Shown: piece after piece, positions 35,883-42,148 of the stretch
How positions within the stretch are numbered: position 1 is the stretch's first letter
How the letters are laid out: each line of letters opens with the position of its first letter
Source of the DNA: Oerskovia rustica
GTDB taxonomy: Bacteria; Actinomycetota; Actinomycetes; Actinomycetales; Cellulomonadaceae
Direction: 5' to 3'
Length of the DNA stretch: 45,613 nt
Assembly (NCBI RefSeq): GCF_014836555.1
Contig: NZ_JACSQQ010000031.1
Coordinates: forward strand, 1-45,613
The notes under the pieces: generated by a model
Database searches by the model: none
The model's input: only the letters and a program-made list of their open reading frames with translations
What the model was told of the DNA's origin: nothing
Made by a program: the position numbers and the translations under genes

Positions 35883-35898
35883 TGTGAGGCGGATCACA
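35883..35898 (+). promoter_or_regulatory. CRP/GlxR-type binding site
   Basis: TGTGAGGCGGATCACA at 35883-35898 is a perfect TGTGA-N6-TCACA palindrome, the consensus of CRP-family regulators. A weaker copy, GGTGATCCGTGACACA, lies at 35921-35936, with centres 38 bases apart. Both are upstream of a possible -10 (TACTGT, 35995-36000) in the 380-base gap before the LuxR-type gene at 36158, so that gene is the likely target. Nothing else was seen in the gap apart from the gcvH terminator. Confidence 0.6.
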
Positions 35899-36157
35899 TT
35901 TCTTGTCGCAACGAACGGCGGGTGATCCGTGACACATCGGAGAAATCGTCCGTTGTCGCCAGAGCCGCGGTTTTCGGCATCTGACCTGCGTGGATACTGT
36001 GCATCACGCCGCGGGGGACCCCGTCGTGAAAGACCGCTGAGATTGAGGGTGAAGAACCGCGTCATGAATCGCAGGTTCGCCCATCTCTCCCAGTAGCAGC
36101 ACCTCACCGGATCGACCCATGACGCGATGGGAAGACCGGTCAGCACATGGAGGAAGC

Positions 36158-36400
36158 ATGAGCATCATCGAACTGGCCCGGACAGAGTCGCCGGCCGTCC
36201 AGCTCGCAGCACCACTCACCCGCCGTGAGCAGGTCGTGCTGTCGAACCTTTCCGAGGACATCACCTTGGAGCAGATCGCCACCAAGCTGTTCGTCACCCG
36301 CAACACCGTGAAGTCGCAGGTGCGCAGCCTCTACCGCAAGCTCGGTGTCTCGACGCGCGCCGAGGCCGTCCAGTGGGCCAAGGACGCGGGCATCCGCTGA
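36158..36400 (+). CDS. Stand-alone LuxR-type helix-turn-helix protein
   Basis: An 80-residue protein that is little more than a LuxR DNA-binding domain: LTRREQVVLSNLSEDITLEQ, then LFVTRNTVKSQVRSLYRKLG and the end helix RAEAVQWAKDAGIR. There is no sensor or receiver domain, so activity may be set by its amount. GGAGGA ends four bases before the ATG at 36158. The long upstream gap with a CRP-type palindrome suggests control by carbon or cAMP-type signals; this is inference. Its targets are unknown. Confidence 0.88.
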   Translation: MSIIELARTESPAVQLAAPLTRREQVVLSNLSEDITLEQIATKLFVTRNTVKSQVRSLYRKLGVSTRAEAVQWAKDAGIR

Positions 36401-36491
36401 CGTCGGCTCTCGGGGGAGGCCCCGCCCGTTCCGCGGGCGGGAGTGCGGGGTCGGCCAGGTCTCGTGGTGGTCGGCGTGAAACACTGCGCAC

Positions 36492-36920
36492 ATGATCTCC
36501 CGCCGTCTCGTGGTGGCCGCCGCCGTCGTCGACGACCTCACGAACCCTCGCCTGCTGCTCGCCGCCCGCCGTTCTCGGCCGGTCGAGCTCGCCGGGCGCT
36601 GGGAGTTCCCAGGGGGCAAGGTCGATCCGGGCGAGACGCCCCTCGACGGGCTGCACCGCGAGCTCCACGAGGAGCTGGGGGTGCAGGTCGAGCTCGGTGA
36701 CGAGCTCGTGGGGCCCGACCAAGGCGGCTGGAACATCACGGACCGGCATGTCATGCGGCTGTGGCTCGCCCGCATCGTCACGGGGGAGCCCGAGCCGCTC
36801 GTCGAGCACGACGCGCTCTCCTGGCTGCCGACCGGCGAGTGGGGGAGCGTCGACTGGCTGGACGGCGACGTCCGGATCGTCGACGCGCTCAGCGACTGGG
36901 TGGCTCGGGAAGCCGTCTGA
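36492..36920 (+). CDS. Nudix hydrolase, MutT-like
   Basis: A 142-residue Nudix protein. The complete Nudix box spans Gly42 to Val64 (GGKVDPGETPLDG, then HRELHEELGV), fitting G-x5-E-x7-R-E-U-x-E-E-x-G-U. WEFPGGK just before it and the overall size resemble MutT (8-oxo-dGTP) and related NUDT1-like enzymes that clean the nucleotide pool. The ATG is preceded by AACACT at 36480-36485, six bases away, and by no ribosome site. The last 32 bases overlap the convergent kinase gene. Confidence 0.9.
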   Translation: MISRRLVVAAAVVDDLTNPRLLLAARRSRPVELAGRWEFPGGKVDPGETPLDGLHRELHEELGVQVELGDELVGPDQGGWNITDRHVMRLWLARIVTGEPEPLVEHDALSWLPTGEWGSVDWLDGDVRIVDALSDWVAREAV

Positions 36921-37473
36921 CCCAGGTCTCGACCTGCCGCCTGCTGCGCAGGCGCACGAGGGTGGGCGGTGCGTCCTGGCGTGCGACCGTGGCCGGGAGG
37001 TCGCGCAACGAGTGCCTCGTCGACCACGCCCACCTGACGACGTGCCCAGGGTCCGAGAAGACCGTCCGCAACGGCGGCTCGACGTTCCCGTTCCACAGCA
37101 CCTCGTGCCGCCACGCGCGCCGTACCGTGCGTGTCACGACCTGACGCATCGTCGTCGCCAGGGGCAGGTCGAGCCACACGACGAGGTCGGCCTCGTCCAG
37201 GAGGAGCTGTCGCGCCGCGCGATACTGCCACTCGACGACGAAGCCCTCCTGCCCGACGACGTCGCGCACGTCGTCGAGGAACGTCGCCCGAGGAGTCCAT
37301 CCCGGGCCGTGGAAGAGCGCGTCGATCTCGGTGTGCGGCAGGCCGAGCCGTGCGGCGACCCGCCGCGCGAGGGTCGTCTTCCCCGACCCCGAGACCCCGG
37401 CCACGAGGACGCGGCGAGGACTGTGCCCGAGGTGCGCGACGACGTCGTCCAGGGGGCCGAGAGCGGTGAGCAC
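36889..37473 (-). CDS. Small P-loop kinase, adenylate-kinase/topology-modulation-like
   Basis: A 194-residue P-loop NTPase: Walker A is GVSGSGKTT (26-34), followed by LPHTEIDALFHGPGWTPR, the acidic-aromatic block of FlaR/topology-modulation-type kinases, and DLVVWLDLPLATTMRQVV as the Walker B strand and the Arg-rich lid. Such proteins probably phosphorylate nucleotides or small molecules, but the substrate is not set. The GTG at 37473 follows TAGGGT (complement of 37480-37485) by six bases. It overlaps the Nudix gene by 32 bases at the 3' end. Confidence 0.82.
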   Translation of the reverse strand: MLTALGPLDDVVAHLGHSPRRVLVAGVSGSGKTTLARRVAARLGLPHTEIDALFHGPGWTPRATFLDDVRDVVGQEGFVVEWQYRAARQLLLDEADLVVWLDLPLATTMRQVVTRTVRRAWRHEVLWNGNVEPPLRTVFSDPGHVVRWAWSTRHSLRDLPATVARQDAPPTLVRLRSRRQVETWVRRLPEPPSR

Positions 37474-37673
37474 CCGGGGACCCTACCCGACGGGCCCCAC
37501 GGCCATCGCCTCGTGCGGGGAGGTTTCGCCGCGCGGTCACGTCCTGGCGCTGGTATCACGGAGGGACGCAGAACGCGGCGCGCGGTGGAGCAGGACCGGG
37601 CGCCGCACCCACCTCCGACCGCCCGACCGGGCCTCGTGCACGCACGGCGTCCTCACGCAGAGAGGTGACCCGC

Positions 37674-38096
37674 ATGAGCGACCTCACCGGACTGGGCCCC
37701 CCGGCACGACCCACGAGCGTCACCGTCGCGGTCGTGCTGACGTGGATCGCAGCCGTGACCGACGTCGTCAGCAGCGTTGCGCTGTTCCTGCTCGCGGGCG
37801 ACACCGCAGTGACCGGGGCGCTCGCCGCGACCCGCGCCGAGATCCAGTTCTTCGCGCTCCTGAGCCTCGTGGTCGGGGTCCTCGTCGTGCTCGTCGCGCT
37901 CGGCCTCCAGACCCGGGAGAGGTGGGCGCTCATGGCGATCACGGTCGTCATGCTGGTCCGTGTCGGCGTCGGCGTCTACTCGCTGCTGCGCTTCGGTCCG
38001 CACCACCTGACGGGGGCCGTGCTGACGATCGTCGTCGCGCTCCTGGTGCTCGCGCTGCTCTGGAACCGGGCGTCCCGGCGGTACTTCAGGGCGTGA
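37674..38096 (+). CDS. Four-helix membrane protein, unknown function
   Basis: A 140-residue protein with four hydrophobic segments (VTVAVVLTWIAAVTDVVSSV, FFALLSLVVGVLVVLVALGL, WALMAITVVMLVRVGVGVYS, and AVLTIVVALLVLALLW) and short polar loops. The ATG at 37674 is chosen because AGAGG ends eight bases upstream; a GTG at 37665 is too close to it. No family is recognised. A shared hairpin separates it from the convergent PrsW-like gene. Confidence 0.8.
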   Translation: MSDLTGLGPPARPTSVTVAVVLTWIAAVTDVVSSVALFLLAGDTAVTGALAATRAEIQFFALLSLVVGVLVVLVALGLQTRERWALMAITVVMLVRVGVGVYSLLRFGPHHLTGAVLTIVVALLVLALLWNRASRRYFRA

Positions 38097-38120
38097 CCGA
38101 CGCCCCCGCACGGGACGACG

Positions 38121-38155
38121 GACGCCCCCGCCCCGTCGAGGGGAGCGGGGGCGTC
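38121..38155. terminator. Shared terminator between convergent genes
   Basis: GACGCCCCCGC (38121-38131) pairs with GCGGGGGCGTC (38145-38155) over a 13-base loop. It lies between the four-helix protein and the PrsW-like gene, which end at 38096 and 38190. Confidence 0.75.
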
Positions 38156-38189
38156 GTCGAGACCGCGGTCGGGCTTGTTCGTGTGCGGG

Positions 38190-39329
38190 TCAGCCGTCGG
38201 CGGGCTCGCGGGTGGGGGCGCCCTGCGCCGCGGTCTCGTCGGCCGAGACCTGCTGCTCCCCGAGGTGCTTGGGGGCCCAGCCCTTGCTGACCGCGCCGAT
38301 CATCTGCGGCGGCGTGTGCTTGCGGGTCCAGGCCTTGAAGACCAGGTACATGACGATCACCAGGACGTACCGGACCAAGGCCAGGAGCGACTGGACCGTG
38401 GGCTCGCCGCACCCCAGCGTCGCGCTGGTGTCGTTGAGCGAGTGGACGACCATGACGAGCACGATGCCGCCGATCGCGGCAGGCATCCCCTTGCGGCCGT
38501 AGAGGTGCCAGGCGCGCCACGCGATCGCGACCGCGATGCCCGTGAAGAGCCAGTGGAACGGCGAGACGCCGAAGATGCGGGCGACCTGGGCGGCGATCAC
38601 CGATCCGGTGGTCACGGCTGGGGCCTCGCCACCGCAGAAGGCGGGACCTGAGGCCGCGGCCATCTGGTAGGCGTACAGCGTGGTCTCGGCGATCGCGAAG
38701 CCGAACCCGGACGCGAGCCCGATCGCGACACCCGCGCGCGGGTTGCGGTAGGTACCGAGCAGGAACAACGCGATCGGGACGAGGAGCTTGGCGGTCTCCT
38801 CGGTGAACCCGACGAGTGCCGTCGCGAGCGAGATCCCGCCGATCGAACCGGTGAGGTCGTTGAGGTTCAGGGCGACGAGGAACGTGGCGCCGGCCGAGGC
38901 GACCGCGACGGCCGCGACCTGGCGGAGGCCGATCACGTCGCGCAGCGAGAGCTGGCGGTCGACGAAGCCGTAGAACGCCCAGCACACGAGGGCCATGGCC
39001 AGGAAGCTCGTGACGGCCATGACGTGCACGTTCTCGGTCGCCTGGTAGGCGGCGATCCCGATCCCGAGGACGACCAGCGCGGCGGCGAGGATCCAGACCC
39101 ACCGGCCCCAGAACCGGCCTCGGAAGTGGTGGCCGAGGTTCGCCCGCGCGGCACCGTCCGTGACGCGTGCCGTCCAGGCCTGGCCGTCCCAGAGGCGGCT
39201 GCGGGTGGACTTCGAGGCGGGGTCGGGGAACCAGCCTGCGGCAGGGGCGTCGGGGCGCTTCGGTGCAAGTCGCCACGCGGCGTAGAAGCCGACGATCAGC
39301 AGGACCGCGCCGAGGATGTTGAGCATCAT
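38190..39329 (-). CDS. PrsW-family intramembrane protease-like protein with DUF2510
   Basis: The 379-residue membrane protein begins with one helix, then a DUF2510 module (AGWFPDPASKSTRSRLWDGQ, ending AWTARVTD), then about eight helices. PrsW landmarks are GFTEETAKLL (the paired glutamates), GFGFAIAETTLY, FHWLFTGIA and VVHSLND, with candidate metal-binding Glu and His residues. Related PrsW proteases cut anti-sigma factors in the membrane; this one has no anti-sigma gene beside it. The start is uncertain: the ATG at 39329 has only weak CTGAAG before it, and a TTG at 39341 or the next ATG are alternatives. A bidirectional terminator lies after its stop. Confidence 0.83.
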   Translation of the reverse strand: MMLNILGAVLLIVGFYAAWRLAPKRPDAPAAGWFPDPASKSTRSRLWDGQAWTARVTDGAARANLGHHFRGRFWGRWVWILAAALVVLGIGIAAYQATENVHVMAVTSFLAMALVCWAFYGFVDRQLSLRDVIGLRQVAAVAVASAGATFLVALNLNDLTGSIGGISLATALVGFTEETAKLLVPIALFLLGTYRNPRAGVAIGLASGFGFAIAETTLYAYQMAAASGPAFCGGEAPAVTTGSVIAAQVARIFGVSPFHWLFTGIAVAIAWRAWHLYGRKGMPAAIGGIVLVMVVHSLNDTSATLGCGEPTVQSLLALVRYVLVIVMYLVFKAWTRKHTPPQMIGAVSKGWAPKHLGEQQVSADETAAQGAPTREPADG

Positions 39330-39518
39330 GACTTCAGCCAATCACTAGGTTCCGTCGTCGAGCCTTCGAGCGGCACGACACGCCGACACTCGTCGTCGGC
39401 CCCCGGGGAGGAGCCGGGTCGTGGACGGTTGCCGCCGGGGGCGGGTGCTCGCGAGCTCATGACTCGACCTTCTCGCGGCGAGGCCGCTGCCGCGTCCGTC
39501 CCGCTGCCGATCTCTCGG

Positions 39519-39550
39519 GGTCCGTGTACCGCAGGCGCGGTACACGGACC
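39519..39550 (+). promoter_or_regulatory. Perfect 14-bp inverted repeat upstream of two-component operon
   Basis: GGTCCGTGTACCGC (39519-39532) and GCGGTACACGGACC (39537-39550) are perfect inverted repeats with the loop AGGC. They lie about 90 bases before the expected transcript start of the histidine kinase and about 190 bases upstream of the divergent PrsW-like gene. The element may be an operator, for example for the adjacent response regulator, or a structured RNA end; the rest of the 296-base gap shows nothing. Confidence 0.55.
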
Positions 39551-39625
39551 AGGGATCCGGACCGGCTACCGGGCGCCGACGGAGGTCGCGGCTCCCCGGC
39601 GTCCGCCCGCCGGTATCGTCGAGGA

Positions 39626-40948
39626 GTGACGCCCACCCGCCCCGACACCGAGCCCTCCGGCTCGTCCGTCCGGGCCGGTCGGTGGGCAGGTGCGTGGGAG
39701 CGGTGGCGCGACCGTCCGGTCCTGGTGCGCGACGCCGTCGGGGCCGTCGTCGTCCTCCTTGCCTTCGCGACGCCCCTGGTCGTCGCACCCGAGACGAACC
39801 CGAGCACGGTCGCGTCGGTCGTCGCGCTCGTCGTCGCGTGCGCGGGGCTCGTGTGGCGTCGGACGAGGCCCCTGCTCTCCGCCGGTGTCGTGCTGGCGGC
39901 GACGGTCGTCTCCGCGGCGTTCGACGCCGAGTCCGCGCTCGCGCTCGGTCCCGGCCTCGTCGCGATGTACTCGGTCGCGGCCTACTCCCGGCACGCCGAG
40001 TCCGCGGTGGCGACGGCGGTCACGGTCGTCGCGTACCCGGCGGTGCTCGTCCTCGTCGACGGCATGGACCTGACGAGCACGTACGTCGTGCTCGTCGTCG
40101 CCCTGCTCCTCCTGGCCGCGACGCTCGGCCTGGCGATCGGTTCCCAGCGCGCGGTCGTGGCTGCGGCGCGGGACCGCGCTGCCCGTGCCGAGGAGTCGCG
40201 CGAGGCCGAGGCTGCCCGGCGGGTCACGCAGGAGCGGCTGCGGATCGCTCGCGAGCTGCACGACGTCGTCGCGCACCACGTCGCCGTCATCAGCGTGCAG
40301 GCGGGGGCCGCCGAGGCCCTGTTCGACAAGCGTCCGGACGCCGCGCGGGAGGCGATCGGGCACGTGCGCGACGCGGGGGAGCGGGTCCTGGCCGAGATGT
40401 CGACGCTGCTGCACCTCCTGCGCGAGCCCGATGGGGCCGACGCGCCGGGAGACGCGACCCCCGCGCCCGGGATCGGGCGGCTCCCCGCGCTGCTCGAGGA
40501 GGTGCGGGCGACGGGGCTCGAGGTCGTCGAGCGCACCTCCGGCACCCCGCGTCGTCTGCCCCCGGTCGTCGACCTCACGGTGTACCGCGTCGTCCAGGAG
40601 GCGCTGACCAACGCGCACCGGTACGGGAGCGGCCAGGCGGACCTGCGCGTGGTCCACGGCCCGATGGCGATCGAGGTCGAGGTGGTCAACCCGCTCCCGG
40701 CCCGCGACGCGCAGGACGGGCCCGGCACCCGCGGCAGCGGGCTGGGGCTGGTCGGTCTCCGCGAGCGCGTGGCGGCGGCGGGCGGCACGGCCGAGGTCGG
40801 CTCGCGCGACCGCACCTGGTTCGTCCGGGTCTCCCTCCCCGTGCCCGACGACGGGGTGCCTTGCGCCGGCTCGACACGGGCCGTCCGCCCCCGAGGCGTC
40901 GACCCCAGGACTGGCCCCGTCGACCCCGCCGCCCAGGAGGCACCGTGA
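39626..40948 (+). CDS. NarL-type sensor histidine kinase
   Basis: The 440-residue kinase has about five N-terminal membrane segments (residues 35-175) with no large outer loop, then a HisKA_3 dimerisation helix with the phospho-accepting His212 in ARELHDVVAHHVAVISVQAG. The GHKL ATPase domain shows VYRVVQEALTNAHRYG and GSGLGLVGLRERV. Its signal could be membrane-borne, as in other short-loop kinases. The GTG at 39626 is six bases after TATCGT (39614-39619). Its stop overlaps the regulator's start by four bases (GTGA), so the two are made together. The end is a Pro/Arg-rich tail. Confidence 0.93.
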   Translation: MTPTRPDTEPSGSSVRAGRWAGAWERWRDRPVLVRDAVGAVVVLLAFATPLVVAPETNPSTVASVVALVVACAGLVWRRTRPLLSAGVVLAATVVSAAFDAESALALGPGLVAMYSVAAYSRHAESAVATAVTVVAYPAVLVLVDGMDLTSTYVVLVVALLLLAATLGLAIGSQRAVVAAARDRAARAEESREAEAARRVTQERLRIARELHDVVAHHVAVISVQAGAAEALFDKRPDAAREAIGHVRDAGERVLAEMSTLLHLLREPDGADAPGDATPAPGIGRLPALLEEVRATGLEVVERTSGTPRRLPPVVDLTVYRVVQEALTNAHRYGSGQADLRVVHGPMAIEVEVVNPLPARDAQDGPGTRGSGLGLVGLRERVAAAGGTAEVGSRDRTWFVRVSLPVPDDGVPCAGSTRAVRPRGVDPRTGPVDPAAQEAP

Positions 40949-41610
40949 CCGTCCGCGTCCTCGTCGTCGACGACCAGGAGCTGATCCGCGCGGGCTTCGC
41001 CGCGCTGCTCGACGTGAGCGACGGGATCGAGGTCGTCGGCGAGGCGGCCGACGGTGCGCAGGCCGTCGCCCTCGCCAGCGAGCTGCGGCCCGACGTCGTC
41101 GTCATGGACCTCCGGATGCCCGGCACCGACGGGATCTCCGCGACCGCGCAGATCGTGGACGACCCGGCGCTCGCAGACGTGCACGTGCTCGTGCTGACGA
41201 CGTTCGAGGACGACGAGCACGTGATGGGCGCCTTGCGTGCCGGTGCTGCCGGCTTCCTCGGCAAAGGGGTCCGGCCCCAGGTGCTCGTCGACGCGGTGCG
41301 GACCGTCGCGGCGGGGGAGTCGCTGCTCTCGCCGAGCGCGATGCGGAGCCTGGTCGCCCGGGCGGTGTCGACCGAGCCGCGGCCGAACGTCGACGGCGAC
41401 GCGTTCCGCTCCCTGACCGACCGTGAGCGCGAGGTGGTCCTGCTGGTGGCCCAGGGGCTGAGCAACGACGACATCTCCGCGCGTCTGCACGTCACGTCGC
41501 TCACGGCCAAGACACACGTGAACCGGGCCATGGCCAAGCTCGGGGCGCGGGACCGGGCGCAGCTCGTGGTCCTCGCCTACCGGTCGGGGCTGGCCACGAG
41601 CGAGGGCTGA
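40945..41610 (+). CDS. NarL/FixJ-type response regulator
   Basis: A 221-residue regulator. The receiver has Asp9/Asp10 in VLVVDDQEL and the phosphorylation site Asp55 in VVMDLRMPG; FLGKGV holds the conserved Lys. A linker leads to a LuxR helix-turn-helix: SLTDREREVVLLVAQGLSND, then LHVTSLTAKTHVNRAMAKLG. AGGAGG at 40935-40940 supports the GTG at 40945, which overlaps the kinase stop. Targets may include its own operon through the 14-base repeat at 39519-39550. Confidence 0.94.
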   Translation: MTVRVLVVDDQELIRAGFAALLDVSDGIEVVGEAADGAQAVALASELRPDVVVMDLRMPGTDGISATAQIVDDPALADVHVLVLTTFEDDEHVMGALRAGAAGFLGKGVRPQVLVDAVRTVAAGESLLSPSAMRSLVARAVSTEPRPNVDGDAFRSLTDREREVVLLVAQGLSNDDISARLHVTSLTAKTHVNRAMAKLGARDRAQLVVLAYRSGLATSEG

Positions 41611-41633
41611 GGAGCGTCGGGGCGGCGTCGAAC

Positions 41634-41680
41634 GTGCAGTTTGGGTCGTCCCCGGCCGCCACGGACGACCCGAACTGCAC
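41634..41680. terminator. 18-bp hairpin after the two-component operon, REP-like
   Basis: GTGCAGTTTGGGTCGTCC (41634-41651) pairs with GGACGACCCGAACTGCAC (41663-41680); the single T/C difference is a G-U pair in RNA. It begins 24 bases after the regulator stop and can end that transcript. The long, nearly perfect arms also resemble the repeated palindromes found between genes in many actinobacteria. No T-tract. Confidence 0.65.
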
Positions 41681-41796
41681 ACTCGGCGTGGGCGTCCGCC
41701 GGACCACCACGTGCCCCGGTCGGGGGGGACGAACGAGGCCGTCCCTCCCGCGCGCGCGTGTTCGGCATCTGTGCCCTACTAGTGAGCGGCAGGTTT

Positions 41797-41835
41797 CGAC
41801 TTTTGATTGACAGGCGATAAAAGTCGCCCTAGATT
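41797..41835 (+). promoter_or_regulatory. Sigma-70 promoter with overlapping inverted repeat
   Basis: TTGACA (41807-41812) and TAGATT (41830-41835), 17 bases apart, form a near-consensus promoter. CGACTTTT (41797-41804) and AAAAGTCG (41819-41826) make a perfect dyad that covers the -35 box and spacer, a classic repressor position. The only gene it can serve is the large secreted protein at 42149, about 300 bases downstream. Confidence 0.75.
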
Positions 41836-42066
41836 CCTACCAGATGGTCGAGGAAGACCATCGTTCTCGCAGGTGGATCCACCCTGATCCATGACATACC
41901 GAGCATCTCGCCTTCGCGGGAGATCGCTCGTCCCGACGGGGGAGACCCCGGTGTGCTCGGCCGGTGCGACCTCCGGGTCCCACCACCACTCGACGGCGAG
42001 GGGAGGACAGCAGCAGCAGCGGCGCGGGCACGAAGACCCGGACGCCGCCCCCGTACAGACAAAAGA

Positions 42067-42114
42067 CCGAGCCACCCGTGTTCCCGCTGTTCCAGCAGCG
42101 AGCGGTGGCTCGGC
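42067..42114 (+). other. Hairpin in the long leader of the secreted dehydrogenase gene
   Basis: CCGAGCCACC (42067-42076) pairs with GGTGGCTCGG (42105-42114). It sits within the roughly 300-base untranslated leader, about 35 bases before the start codon. It could be an attenuator or a stabilising element. No known riboswitch fold was recognised in the leader, and the frames inside it look random. Confidence 0.5.
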
Positions 42115-42148
42115 CCGGCGATGAACCCCGATGAGGAGCTGCATCACT

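Noticed and set aside
41891-42124. A 77-codon frame inside the leader of the secreted dehydrogenase gene
   Set aside because: No ribosome site, Arg/Gln/Ser-rich random look, and the hairpin overlaps it; I treat it as untranslated leader.
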